The notes below the pieces were generated by a model that was not told the DNA's origin, searched no databases, and saw only the letters and a list, made by a program, of their open reading frames with translations. A program made the translations under genes and the position numbers. Shown here piece by piece: positions 43,139 through 57,295 of a DNA stretch of 64,000 bases. The stretch's first letter is position 1; every line of letters starts with the position of its first letter. Source of the DNA: Echinarachnius parma (lineage: Eukaryota > Echinodermata > Echinoidea > Clypeasteroida > Echinarachniidae); contig JBAMJV010008830.1 of NCBI GenBank assembly GCA_037951105.1, forward strand, positions 1 through 64,000, given 5' to 3'.

Positions 43139-44764
43139 AGTTTCATTTGCAAGGTAGTTACCTCAAGGGACCAAATCCCATTCAATTTATTCATGAAAAA
43201 TGTCACTGATATTGAGGGTATATCTTTTGGGGGGCTAAGAGAAACAAATGTCCGTGATTCGTCGGCCATTTTGGATTTTTGTATTAAAAAACACACCCCA
43301 AGGTTTCTTGTCTGACACTTGGTAGCTTTGGAATCAGCACCCCTAGATTGACTAGAAACCACCAAAAAGCATTGTATAATGTCAAAAAAATGTTATTGAT
43401 GTATCCTAGTAAATTTGTCTTACAATTTAGAATTCTACGATTTTTTTTGTCCAAAAATGTCAAATTTTATAGTTGTGGTGGCCATTTTGGATTTTTTAAA
43501 TTTAAAAAAAACATGATAAATTTTGTGATTAGCACTCTTCAGGTTTAGAATCAGCATAACAAAACAATCTTAGATCACTATAAATGTATATTTATTCCAC
43601 AATAGGGAGACTTGGCCTATTTTGTGTACTAATGATTCCATGTGTATATGGTTACCAATTCATACTGTACATAAACATGGGTTTGGCGGCCATTTTGAAT
43701 TTAGCTTGTGCCCTTTACACAATAATAAACAGCTTTTTAGCAAATGTGCAGTTTCATTTGAATAATAATTAACTTAAGGAACAAAATCCAAATCAATATA
43801 TTTGTGCAAAATGTTTTTTAAATTGTGGTTATATCATTCTGGGGGGCTAAAAGAGGCAAATGTCCATGTTTTGGCGGCCATTTTGGATTTTTGCATTTTA
43901 AAGAAAAAAACTCATGGTTTCGTGATTGGCACTCTTCAGATTTAGAATCAGCATGACAAAATAATCTTAACTTATTTGAAAATACAATTTATTCCGCCAT
44001 ATGGGGAAAATTGGGCCTACTTTTTATAACGATTCCATTTGTACATTGAAATACCCATTCATATTGTACATAAAATGGATTCGGCGGCCATTTTGAATGT
44101 TAATTTTGCCCTAAACACAATAATAAGCAGCTTTTACCACATATTTAGTTTCATTCTATTATAAGTTAACTCGAGGAGCAAAATTGTATTTGATTTATTT
44201 GTGTAGAATGGCATTTAAGTTGAGATTATATCATTCTGGGGGGCTAAAAGAGGCAAATTTCCATGTTTTGGCGGCCATTTTGGATTTTCGCGTTTTAAAA
44301 AAAATGCTCAAGGTTTCACGTCTGGCATCAACCGGATTTGGAATCAGCACCCCCGAATTGACAAGAAACCATCAAAAAACGTTGTATATATCAAAAAACA
44401 AGGTCAGGTGGTCTCTAGCTCGGACTAGATGCACAGTACCGTTCTGGAAGCAAAAGGTCAGTCACAACACCGACCCATGTGTGCATCATAGTCGGTCACT
44501 GTACCATGTGTGCGTCACAAGGTTCTCGCCAACAGGACTAATACTGTAGGACCGTCACTTTTTCTGACTGAGGGTGCGTCATGGTTCATAAAATGGTGAC
44601 GCACATCGGTACAATGACGCACCTTTCCCGGGGGTCAAGAGACGAGAGGTGCGTCATACAAATGATACCTGCATAACCAGTTACACTGTTTTGCACCTGT
44701 GGCTGCCATTTGCCACCAGAGATATTATAATCGTTTCCTTTCATTATCCAGTCAAACCCTCTAC

Positions 44765-45130
44765 TTCTGCTTAGAATTGAGATTTATTTATTTATTTCCT
44801 CTCATAGGGTGGATGGCCCTTTCAGCGCAGCTGATTTTCAAAGGGGTCCACAAACATAAAAATAACAATAAAATATACAGTGAATTATACAATAAAATAA
44901 AATGTAAAACGTGTAAATGCAAGAAATAAGGCAATGAACAAGTTACAGCTAGCAAATAAATGTACAAAACAAACTAAAAAGACGGTTAATTGCAGAAATT
45001 CAACTAGAACGACAACAAACATACGAGTAAAACTTTAAAACCAATAACATAATACAAACACAAGATAAACAAAATAAAAAAAACAAAGAAACAAAAACAA
45101 AAAACTAAACAAAGCTAAGGGGTTTGTATA
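44765..45130 (-). mobile_element. Probable LINE 3' tail
   Basis: On the minus strand, GGGCCATCCACCCTATGAGA is followed by an AAATAAAT tail, as at the 3' end of CR1/L2-like LINEs. No coding part is visible. Confidence 0.35.
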
Positions 45131-45664
45131 ATATTTATCACGTTAAAAGTATTTAAAAAAAAAAATACATGTATAACTATGACATAACCAAAGATATCAA
45201 ATTAAAGCCTGTTTATTCCTCTTGACATTTATACCCCATTTGTAATGGTTATGTAATTATGAAATGTAAATTGTACCTAGATAAATCATATGGGGCCAAG
45301 TCAAGATTGAAATGTTGCAAAATGCCTTGTTATTGTGTGACCATTCAATACACACGTAAATCTCTAAATAAATGAAGAATTCACATTAACAATTATGTAT
45401 TTTGCAACATTTCGCCTTGGACACGGCTCCATATTCGGATCTACTGCATATTCCGTAATTAGCGTCTTTACAAATGAGGCATCGATGTAAAGGGGAAAAA
45501 CAGGCTTATCTTTTATATCAAATTTGAGTAGGATCAGTTCATAACAAAATAGATATCAACGCTCACACTTGAATCGGGGCCTTTTTTGTGAGGGGTTTAT
45601 ATATTCGTTTTTGTTATAAAGGGGTTCCACTGTAGCAGACCAAATGTAGGTCGTATCACCATTA

Positions 45665-46672
45665 TATAAACTGGGTTCCAAAAGAAACTTATCACGTTTT
45701 CAGAGCGACGCTCACTAAAATCTATAGCATCAAATTGAATTAAATTTAGACACAGATACGCTATCACTCTCATAATGAAGCATATCTTAAAAACTAAAAG
45801 TTTCCTTTTGCCAAAAAGGAGAAAATGTGATTGAATATAAAGTTTATAAACTATAGGTCACTTTTGAAAAATCACAGAAACTGCTCGCTGCGAACCTCCA
45901 CGAAAGGCGGTCTATTCAGAACTTTCAATAGCTATTCATTCAACTTCAAAGCGGGTTATGTAACCACTAGACTGGCTATTGTCCGTACCGAGCTCTGTGT
46001 CCGAAAGGCAAGCAGTTTCTGTGATTTTTGAAAAATGACCTCTTGCGATTTCACCTTATTTTATTCTTTGTTAACTAAAGCAAACACTTTTTTTTTAGAT
46101 GAGCTTGCTAAGGGATATTGTAGCTAGTCTATTCCCAATTATGAGTAATTGTTATGATTTGGATTTTAATGTGTGTCGCTCTGAAAAGTTGATAAGTTTC
46201 TTTTGGAACCCAGTTTATGTATGTGAGACAGTAAATGTTTATGTGTGTGTATTTGAATATAAAGTTTATAAACTATAGGTCACTTTTGAAAAATCACAGA
46301 AACTGCTCGCTGCGAACCTCCACGAAAGGCGGTCTATTCAGAACTTTCAATAGCTATTCATTCAACTTCAAAGCGGGTTATGTAACCACTAGACTGGCTA
46401 TTGTCCGTACCGAGCTCTGTGTCCGAAAGGCAAGCAGTTTCTGTGATTTTTGAAAAAATGACCTCTTGCGATTTCACCTTATTTTATTCTTTGTTAACTA
46501 AAGCAAACACTTTTTTTTTAGATGAGCTTGCTAAGGGATATTGTAGCTAGTCTATTCCCAATTATGAGTAATTGTTATGATTTGGATTTTAATGTGTGTC
46601 GCTCTGAGAAGTTGATAAGTTTCTTTTGGAACCCAGTTTATGTATGTGAGACAGTAAATGTTTATGTGTGTG
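45665..46672. mobile_element. Foldback inner element with recent 420-bp tandem duplication
   Basis: Starts AAACTGGGTTCCAAAAGAAA, the family also nested at 6472-7019. The part 45832-46251 is repeated almost without change at 46252-46672. Confidence 0.85.
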
Positions 46673-47941
46673 TATGTTTGATAAATTTGTTTGATGCGTA
46701 TTTGTGTGTGCATGTGTTTTTGCATTTGTGTTAGTAGGCGAGTGTTATGTTTGTGTGAACGTGCGTGGATGTGCATTTATTTATTTTTGTATATTAAATT
46801 TGGACAAGATTATTCAATTATTTGCAAAAAGCAAATTGTGTCATTTGGGGGCAACATCATATCATATCACAATTTGGGCAAGCTCATGACATACACAATG
46901 CAATCAATCAACTGGAATAGACTCACATGCACACCATACCCACATGCACAGTACAAACTAGAACACATAATAGGAAACTGTCAATCAGGTATTGTATGTA
47001 AAAAGCAGAATTTATTCAACAGCAAAGCTGAGAAATAACTATTCATACAGTCGGACAATTTCACTTGGGCAGTGAACTGCACTTCCGTTTTCAAAAACAT
47101 TATTTTGTTAACCAAACATTTACAGATTTGCCGTATAATATACTTACTTTAAAGTCAAATTCCGTAAATTGTCATGACCTTTACGGCAAAAACTGGTTTT
47201 TCACCACACTATCGACAAGGTTCTTGATCTTACAGTAGTACAGTAGGCCTACCTTTTGTATTACCTTTTGAAATACAGTAAACCCTCACCAGCACCATTA
47301 TTATTATTATTATTATGCTATTTTGTCATTACTTTTGTCAAATGTTTGAATTGTGCGCCACGAGTGTTCGAATGGACAGATGTGCGCGCGTTATAAATAT
47401 AGAATTATTATTAGTATTATTATATAATTATTATTATTATGGGCACATTGTATTTACCTCATATCAGATTTCATGTCGGTATAAGGGCTTACAAATAATA
47501 AAATACACACAGCCCTGGACCTGCAAAATTACCTTGCTATATCGGGTACCTCGTTAAACATATCTCGTTATAAAGAGGTTCCACTGTATAATCTAGACTC
47601 TAGATTTTGTACTCCAGTGCTGAGGAAATTGAATTGAATTTACCTCATATCACATTTCATGTCGGTATAAGGGCTTACAAATAATCAAATACATATGACC
47701 CTGGACCTGTGAAACGACCTCACTATACCAGGTACCTCGTTATAAAGAGGTTCCACTGTATAATCTAAACTGAAGAAATTGAATGTAAATCAATGGAGCC
47801 ACGAGCTACTGAATCTGGCAGATCCTTCTTCAGGCAAAACAAATGACAACCCTGAAGAAATTGAATTGAATTTACCTAATTATAATCACATTTCATGTCG
47901 GTATAAGGGCACCCTGGACCTGCAATATTACCTTGCTGTAT
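46673..47941. other. Gene-poor AT-rich stretch
   Basis: ATT microsatellites (about 47290, 47405), a GTGTGTGT-rich start, pogo-like fragments (47500-47590, 47690-47765) and three partial copies of a block with CACATTTCATGTCGGTATAA. No gene is seen. Confidence 0.5.
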
Positions 47942-48394
47942 GTGACCTTACACCGGTCACAAAACGACCAATAAGTCTGGAAAACTGATTGTGCTGCTTT
48001 TCATAAAACATTCAAATAGAAGTCATTACCTTTAAAATGGTATATCATTCGTCACATTTGGACTAAGCAAGCCCTCTCAAAATGAACACCAAATATTTGG
48101 AATATGGCTGAAGCATTTTTAAAATAAGAAAGAAACGGGCCATTTTGATTTAAAAGATCAGTTTCCATTAAAGCGCTGTAATAAGATCACATTTATTAGA
48201 TGAAAAAATAATATTCAAAAATGATTTCCGACGCTCAAAATTTTACAGAAGCTAGATTAAAATATGCTTATTCAGGAAATACCAAAATCCTAAACAAAAT
48301 TTTGAACAAAATTTTGAACAAAATTGGACTATTTTAGCTTATAAAAGAGAAATTACCACAGCGACATAACGGTCGTTTTGTGGTGTAAGGTCAA
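47942..48394. mobile_element. MITE (CCTTACACCACAAAA family), copy 3
   Basis: GTGACCTTACACC and inverse TGTGGTGTAAGGTCA; interior shared with 15215-15645. A short GGTCAC duplication sits in the left end. Confidence 0.75.
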
Positions 48395-48745
48395 ATATCA
48401 GGTTCCACTGTATAATCTAGACTCTTGATTTGTACCTCGGTGCTGAAGAGATGCAGACAAACATGAATTTCCATGACCTTCCATGTTAAACACACACGAT
48501 ATCACTAAACCTTAATCTTTCCCGGATTTTCAAAGCCTGGTAATTAAACAAATAAGTCAAATTCTATTACTTGTTTCCAGGTTTTCCAGGCCCTGTGTGT
48601 ACCCTGCAGAACAATACATTCTAGGTAAAAACATTTAAAAGATTTAAAAGATTGAAATAGAAAACTTGGCGTTTCCAGGAATTATTGTTTTACTTTACAT
48701 TTTCTACGGCTAAAATTCTCCATATAGTATCATTAGATATATATA

Positions 48746-50029
48746 CAGACTGTCCCAGAAAAAACGAAACTGGGTTTCATGGCAGAAATTTTATGTTATA
48801 ATGAATAATTTCCTTGATGAAATATATATGTCTGAAAAGCTCTGTGTCTCTTCTTTCATTTGATATATAACTTATGGCACATACATTAGTTCACGCATGA
48901 CTGAATTAGGACGATGGAAAGTGGCGTTACCAAGATTCTATTTGCACGCAGAAATTGCAAGTTTGGGTGAGGTTTTGGGGCGAGTTTTAAGGGTAGTAAA
49001 CATACTTATTTTGAAAAAAGGACAAATACCGCATACAAATTCATAATTTTATCTTTTATATGACACCTCATGATTAAAAAATAAATGATTTATGCCAGAG
49101 AACGAGTACAATGAAAACATGCTTGATTCCAGCCCAAATGAGTAACTTTCCTGATCTAGCCTGTTTCCCATGTTTTCCCTGATCCCCATGTTTGTGTAAA
49201 TTCACTCATGCATCAAAGTCCATTGTCAGCTGCTAATGCAGGAAAGCTGAGCGACTTCTTACTCAACTTTCACTCATTTGGGCAGAAATCAGTCATGTTT
49301 TCATTGTACTCGTTCTCTGGCATAAATCATTTATTTGTTTAGCATGAGGTGTCATGTAAAAGATAAAAATATGAACTTTTATGTGGAGTTTGTCCTTTTT
49401 AAAAATAAGTACGTTTACAACCCTTAAAACTCACCCAAACTTAAAGGGACTTAGTAACATTGTCAAAATCCTCAAAATAAAATTTTAATTCTAGCGGTTC
49501 CCTCATACCTTGTTGTATTCGTATTAACAATAAAATCATGGGACCGGTTTCAGTTTTTCAAATTTCCCTTTCGTTACAAAGATATGTACGATCGAAGTAT
49601 TCAGATAAGAAAAACTCTGGTGGAGTTTTTCTTACTGTGTACAAAGTGAGTGCAGTGAGTTAGTAACTATCACTTTGCATTTTCGCTCATTACTTGGCCA
49701 TGCAATGTCCATTTGACTTGAAATTTTCACACAATACCCTGTGGACATATGAGATAACAACAATATACATTGTATCAACCATTCATCACTTTTTGCACAT
49801 GTCAACAAAGTTACTAGATCCCTTTAAAATGTAGGCGTGCAAATGGAATATTGGTAACACCCCTTTCCATTGTTCTAATTCAGTCATGCTTGAATTATGT
49901 GCCATAAGTTGTACATCAAATGAAAGAAGAGACACAGAGCTTTCCAGACATATATCATCAAGGAAATTATTCATTATGACAGAAAATTTCTGCCATGAAA
50001 CCCGGTTTCGTTTTATCTGGGACAGTCTG
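48746..50029. mobile_element. TA-flanked foldback element, 1.28 kb, with nested MITE
   Basis: CAGACTGTCCCAGAAAAAAC and inverse ATCTGGGACAGTCTG, flanked by TA. Arms exceed 400 bp. A TTAA-flanked family D element at 49445-49823 (ends AGGGACTTAGTAAC and GTTACTAGATCCCT) sits inside one arm. No transposase seen. Confidence 0.85.
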
Positions 50030-50439
50030 TATATCCGAACACTGAATTCAATCATACAAATATTTATAACATAATAGACATTTGGAAATCAAAATGTGTT
50101 CCATGCTCCTACTGGTAATTTAAATACAAGGTGTGTAAGAAATGCTAGATATATACATGTAAGTTACAGATCCAAGTAAATGTTGAGGATTTTGGCCATG
50201 CTACTTCCCTGGGGGGCGTTTCACAAAGATCCTAAATTGGACTTAAAAAGTATGGAAAACCATTTGTATCCTTGGAATAAAATATCAATAACAATTAAAT
50301 TCAACTTAAGATCTTTGTGAATCACCCCCCCCCCCTGGTATTATTCACACATTTTGTACCAGCATATTTGTTTTCATTTTTGGTGTGTGGGGTGTTTCCC
50401 AGTACTGTCATCTGGAACATACTTAGCACATTAAAGGCC

Positions 50440-50779
50440 TTTCATCACTGTGTGTCCTCATATGTTTCCTAAGACAAGTTCTCCGAGGTCGTTCCTAGAT
50501 TACCTTTCTGAGAGAAGGCCTTTGAACATACCTTACAAGAGAAAGGTTGTTTACCAGTATGTGTCATAATGTGTTTTGTTAAATTTGTCTTTGTAAGAGA
50601 AAGCTTTTGAACATATTTCACAACTGCATGTACATGTATGGTCGTTCACCAGTATGTGTCCTCATGTGAATTTCTAGATTATCTTTCCGAGAGAAGGACT
50701 TTGAACCAACCTCGCAAATGAAAGGTGCATGTGTGTGAATTCCTAGATCACGTTTCCAAAAGAAAGCCTTGAAACATAC
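50440..50779 (-). pseudogene. Decayed zinc-finger tail of gene A
   Basis: Finger-like units with Cys, His and HTGE remnants continue past the stop of gene A but are frameshifted. This marks a formerly longer C-terminus. Confidence 0.75.
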
Positions 50780-52425
50780 CTAACAAGAGAAAGGCCTTTG
50801 ACCAGTATGTGTCCTCATGTGTTTTGTTAGATCACCTTTCCGAGAAAAAGCCTTTGAACAAACGGTGCAAGTAAAAGGTCGTTTACCAGTATGTGTACTC
50901 ATGTGTCGTGTTACATTTTCTTTATAGGAGAAAGCTTTTGAACATATTTTACAAGTGAACGGTCGTTCACCAGTATGTGTTATCATGTGTTTGTTACAAT
51001 TTCGTTTACAAGAGAAGGCTTTTGAACATATTTTACAAGTGAACGGTCGTTCATCAGTATGTGTTCTCATGTGAATTTCTAGAATATATTTACGAGAGAA
51101 AGACTTTGAACAAACCTTGCAATCGAACGGTCGTTCACCCGTATGTATCCTTATGTGTTTTGTTAGATCACCTTTCTGAGAGAAAGCCTTTGAACATACT
51201 TTACAAGTGAAAGGTCGTTCACCTGAATGTGTCCTCATGTGTGTTGTTAGATCAGATTTCTGAGAGAAGGCCTTTGAACATTCCTTGCAAGAGAAAGGTC
51301 TTTCACCAGTATGTGTCCTCATGTGATATTCTAGATTGTCTTTCCGAGAGAAAGACTTTGAACAAATGGTGCAAGTAAAAGGTCGTTCACCAGTATGTGT
51401 CCTCATGTGTTTTGTTAGATGACCTTTCCGAGAAAAAGCCTTTGAACAAACGGTGCAAGTAAAAGGTCGTTTACCAGTATGTGTACTCATGTGTTGTGTT
51501 AAATTTTCTTTATAAGAGAAAGCTTTTAAACATATTTTACAAGTGAACGGTCGTTCACCAGTATGTGTTATCATGTGTTTGTTACAATTTCGTTTCCAAG
51601 AGAAAGCTTTCGAACATATTTTACAAGTGAAAGGTTGTTCACCATTATGTGTTCTCATGTGAATTCCTAGAATATACTTACGAGAGAAAGACTTTGAACA
51701 AAACTTGCAATCGAACAGTCGTTCACCCGTATGTATCCTTATGTGTTTTGTTAGATCACCTCTCTGAGAGAAAGCCTTTGAACATACTTTACAAGTGAAA
51801 GGTCGTTCACCTGAATGTGTCCTCATGTGTGTTGTTAGATCAGATTTCTGAGAGAAGGCCTTTGAACATTCCTTGCAAGAGAAAGGTCTTTCACCAGTAT
51901 GTGTCCTCATGTGATATTCTAGATTGTATTTCCGAGAGAAAGACTTTGAACAAACCTTGCATGAGAAAGGCCTTTCACCAGAATGTGTCCTCATGTGTTT
52001 TGTTAGATTTCCTTTACTACAGAATGCCTTTGTACATACCATACAAGTAAAAGATCCTTCCCCAGCATGAGTCCTTACATGGACTGACAGACTACCTTTG
52101 TTAGAGAATGACTTTGGACATAACTTGCAAGTGAATTTCACACAAGAGTGTTCTTTTTCATGTGTCCGTGTATCACATTGGTCAGATGTAGTCTTTGAAC
52201 CAATGCCAGAATTGCATGGTCCATCACAGTCATGTGAACTTCCGGTGCGCCTATCATCCTTACGATCCTCATGAGGTTCATCAGTGTGTTTCCTTGAGGG
52301 AACCCTTGTAGGACCTCTACTGCCTTGTGGAAGGGCCTCCCCCACCCTGGCTCCTCCAGGATTTGTAGAAGTACTGCCTTTGCCACAGGAAGCATCCGCT
52401 GCATCCATTTCAAGATCAGCATTTC
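50780..52425 (-). CDS. C2H2 zinc-finger protein, gene A (16 fingers)
   Basis: Probable nuclear DNA-binding protein. The exon starts at an AG acceptor (about 52426, minus strand); the first Met is at 52408, giving 542 residues, but the frame is open to the acceptor (GNADLEM), so an unseen upstream exon may add residues. A hydrophilic leader of about 93 residues ([20 protein letters not shown]) has no domain I recognise. Sixteen complete fingers follow, linked by HTGERPF-type linkers. Fingers 3-9 and 10-16 are duplicates, with the same order of recognition helices (NLEYH, SDLTTH, GDLTKH, YILxIH, RNCNKH, KEN, KGxLTKH). It ends in a partial finger PFSC where TGT TAG replaces the usual TGC AAG. 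No KRAB, SCAN or BTB part is visible. Confidence 0.85.
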
Positions 52426-52636
52426 CTGCGATGAAAAGTTGAAAATGACATTGAATTAATCACCAGTCCAGACTTTTGCTTTCCATAGCACAATTACTCA
52501 GGAAAGGATAACTGACAAGAAGAGAACAAGCAGAGCTCACACCAGACATTACATAAAGGCACCAAGCTGAAATTAAAAGCATGTTGTCCTTGTAAACCAT
52601 CAAATTAAACTACACTTCAGTTCCTTAAAAGGGTTA

Positions 52637-52999
52637 TGCAGGTGTCATTTTTATGACGCACCTCTTGACCCCCGGGAATTGTGCGTCATGGATGTGTCAT
52701 GAACTCCCATATTGATGACACACATAACTGTCATAAAAGCAAAATGTCAGTCACAAAACTGACCCATATGTGCGTCATAGTCAGTCACTTTACTATGGGT
52801 GCATCACAAGGTTCGTCAATATGACCAATAGGACCATCATTTACATGAAATGGTGCGTCACAAGTTTGACTCAAATATTCGTCAATTTTTTCTGATGGTG
52901 AGTCACTTTCTTGTGACAAAGGGTGCATCACAGTTCATAAAAGGGTGACACACCTTTCCTAGGGGTCAAGAGGTGCATCAAACAAATATGACACCTGCA
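52637..52999. mobile_element. Solo MITE of the TGCAGGTGTCAT family
   Basis: TGCAGGTGTCATTTTTATGA and inverse ATATGACACCTGCA, with TTA to the left and TTT to the right. It is rich in TGACGCAC/GTGCGTCA. It shows the unsplit form of the MITE that encloses the nest at 38644-44673. A three-base TWA-like target would fit PIF/Harbinger. Confidence 0.8.
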
Positions 53000-53006
53000 T
53001 TTACTG

Positions 53007-54600
53007 AGAACAAGCTTCTCCAAAGAACATAGAGGCACCTAGGGTAAAATAACAAGCTCCTCCACAGAACTTAGAGGCACCTAGGGTAAAAGAACAAGCT
53101 CCTCCAAAGAACATAAAGGCACCTAGGGTAAAAGAACAAGCTCCTCCAAAGAACATAGAGGCACCTAGGGTAAAAGAACAAGCTCCTCCAAAGAACATAG
53201 AGGCACCTAGGGTAAAATAACAAGCTCCTCCACAGAACTTAGAGGCACCTAGAGTAAAAGAACAAGCTCCTCCAAAGAACTTAGAGGCACCTAGAGTAAA
53301 AGAACAAGCACCTCCACATAACTTAGAGGCACATAGGGTAAAAGAACTAGCTCCTCCAAAGAACATAGAGGCACCTAGAGTAAAAGAACAAGCTCCTCCA
53401 AAGAACATAGAGGCACCTGAGTAAAAGAACAAGCACCTTCAAAGAACATAGAGGCACCTAGGGTAAAAGAACAAGCTCCTCCAAAGAACATAGAGGCACC
53501 TAGAGTAAAAAGAACAAGCACCTTCAAAGAACATAGAGGCACCTAGGGTAAAAGAACAAGCTCCTTCAAAGAACATAGAGGCACCTAGAGTAAAAGAACA
53601 AGCTCCTTCAAAGAACTTACAGGCACCTAGAGTAAAAGAACAAGCTCCTCCAAAAAACTTACAGGCACCTAGAGTAAAAGAACAAGCTCCTCCAAAGAAC
53701 TTAGAGGCACCTAGGGTAAAAGAACAAGCTCCTCCAAAGAACATAGAGGCACCTAGGGTAAAAGAACAAGCTCCTCCACAGAACTTAGAGGCACCTAGGG
53801 TAAAAGAACAAGCTCCTCCAAAGAAACATAGAGGCACCTAGGGTAAAAGAACAAGCACCTTCAAAGAACATAGAGGCACCTAGGGTAAAAGAACAAGCTC
53901 CTTCAAAGAACATAGAGGCACCTAGAGTAAAAGAACAAGCTCCTTCAAAGAACATAGAGGCACCTAGGGTAAAAGAACAAGCTCCTCCAAAGAACTTACA
54001 GGCACCTAAAGTAAAAGAACAAGCTCCTCCACAGAACTTACAGGCACCTATAGTAAAAGAACAAGCTCCTCCACAGAACTTAGAGGCACCTAGAGTAAAA
54101 GAACAACCTCCTCCAAAAAAACTTACAGGCACCTAGAGTAAAAGAACAAGCTCCTCCACAGAACTTAGAGGCACCTAGGGTAAAAGAACAAGCTCCTCCA
54201 AAGAAACATAGAGGCACCTAGGGTAAAAGAACAAGCACCTTCAAAGAACATAGAGGCACCTAGGGTAAAAGAACAAGCTCCTTCAAAGAACATAGAGGCA
54301 CCTAGAGTAAAAGAACAAGCTCCTTCAAAGAACATAGAGGCACCTAGGGTAAAAGAACAAGGTCCTCCAAAGAACTTAGAGGCACCTAGGGTAAAAGAAC
54401 AAGCTCCTCCAAAGAACATAGAGGCACCTAGGGTAAAAGAACAAGCTCCTCCACAGAACTTAGAGGCACCTAGGGTAAAATAACAAGCTCCTCCAAAGAA
54501 ACATAGAGGCACCTAGGGTAAAAGAACAAGCTCCTCCAAAGTTCATAGAGGCACCTAGGACAACTCCAAAGTAAATAGAGGCACCAAGGCGAACTCCGAA
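53007..54600 (-). repeat. 42-bp minisatellite, about 37 copies
   Basis: The unit reads on the minus strand as a 14-residue period (GGACSFTLGASMFF) and stays open for over 100 codons at a time in three blocks, because 42 is a multiple of three. No start context, splice signal or domain supports a gene. A single unit stands at 61968-62010 in the paralogous flank of the next duplicate. Confidence 0.9.
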
Positions 54601-54918
54601 GCATGGACGTTGTTGAATACCTGAAAATCAACCTATACATGTGCATCAATTCTGAATTGCTAGTGCTGTCATAGACACAGTTACCGCAAATGTAAAATTG
54701 CTAATTGAAGAAACATTGATGCCTAGATGTATTTATCATGCTGCAAATGTAATACAACAACGGGAAGTTTAATTGCAAATAAAACAAGACCTGGACAAAA
54801 CATCCAGAAAAGATCTTTGTTTGTATTAGAATATAGTGGAGTCCCTTCATTCTGAGGTATCTCATATATCCAGTTCAATGTATTTGATGATAATTCATTG
54901 ATTCCAAGGTGCTTGTTG

Positions 54919-55808
54919 AAGGAGTGGTCACATTGGACATGACTCCCCACGACTAGACCCATGAAGGCAGTACGCATTGGTAGTAAATCTATGGCAAGCC
55001 GTTTTAACATTTATTCCTATTTCTTGATATCAATAATTGCAATATTGATATCAGTTTCTTTCTTGATATCAAGTATTATCAATACAGAAAAGTATTTTTT
55101 GATATCAAGAATGCATTTCTTGATATCAAGAATTTGATTTCTTGATATCAAGAATTAAAGGGGTAGTTTAGTTTTGGTAGAGAGGGCCCTGCATATCACA
55201 ATTTTTTTGTGAGGTAATGAAAAACTGAGTGTCGAATTTGAGAGAACATGCAATTTTAATGGCAGAATAAACTTTATTTGGTCAAAATCGGTCCAGAAAC
55301 GGCTGAAATATCAATAAATATATCTGAACCTATAATTATTTGGGGCCCAAATAATTAAATACTTTTTTTTTTAATAAAAAAAGTGCATACACTTTTTCAA
55401 AAATGTTCAAAAGTTAATAGTTGTTGATGATCTCTTTATTTAATCATGATTTCAATAAAACATCACATGCATAATTTTGTATGAAACATGGTTAAAACCA
55501 ATGCCTTTTTAGAGAGCGCCCTCTTGTGTTTTAATGGCTCTTTTTGAATGATAATAGGCTTTTTACTTAGTCGTTTGTAATTTTGTATACCTTTCTAGCA
55601 TGGTGGAGTTATAACTATTAGTTTATAATGTTACTGTCCAGGTTTGGTTACTAAAGTTCAGCCTTACCAAAACTAAACTACCCCTTTAAATTCTTGATAT
55701 CAAGAAATAGGAATAAATGTTAAAAACGGTTTGCCATAGATTTGTACCAATGCGTACTGCATTTGTGGGTCTAGTCGTGGGGAGTCGTGTCCAATGTGAC
55801 CACTCCTT
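54919..55808. mobile_element. Foldback MITE split by TTAA MITE family C
   Basis: Ends AAGGAGTGGTCACATTGGAC and inverse AATGTGACCACTCCTT; CTTGATATCAAG repeats near the centre. A complete family C element at 55159-55685 (AGGGGTAGTTTAG and inverse) is flanked by TTAA. Confidence 0.85.
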
Positions 55809-55879
55809 AAGATGAGGTTTCATTGTTTTGCCTTTTTTTAATAAAAGAACATTAACAAGTGGACCTTTCTTATTTGTAG

Positions 55880-57254
<1,375 letters not shown>

Positions 57255-57295
57255 CTGCAATGGAAAGATGATATATACATTGAATCAATCACCAG

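Larger units (their letters stand above)
38644..44673. mobile_element. Five-element transposon nest about 6 kb long
   Basis: The outermost layer is a MITE (TGCAGGTGTCACTTGTATGA and inverse TCATACAAATGATACCTGCA) flanked by TAA (38641-38643, 44674-44676). It is split by a foldback element at 38727-44427, ends TAGTCCGAGCTAG and CTAGCTCGGACTA, flanked by GAT. Its arms (about 38727-40280 and 42105-44427) are built of imperfect repeats of about 400 bp carrying AAAATGGCCGCC motifs. The centre holds a LINE fragment with a further MITE, and the right arm holds a CCCATAGAAA-rich insert. Confidence 0.8.

Noticed and set aside
46704-47038. Cys/Val-rich frames of about 61-115 codons
   Set aside because: Arise from GTGT-rich sequence next to a transposon relic; no domain or splice support.
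53001-54512. Long minus-strand open frames with a 14-residue Cys/Phe/Gly period
   Set aside because: Produced by a 42-bp minisatellite whose unit length is a multiple of three; no start context, splice sites or domain.
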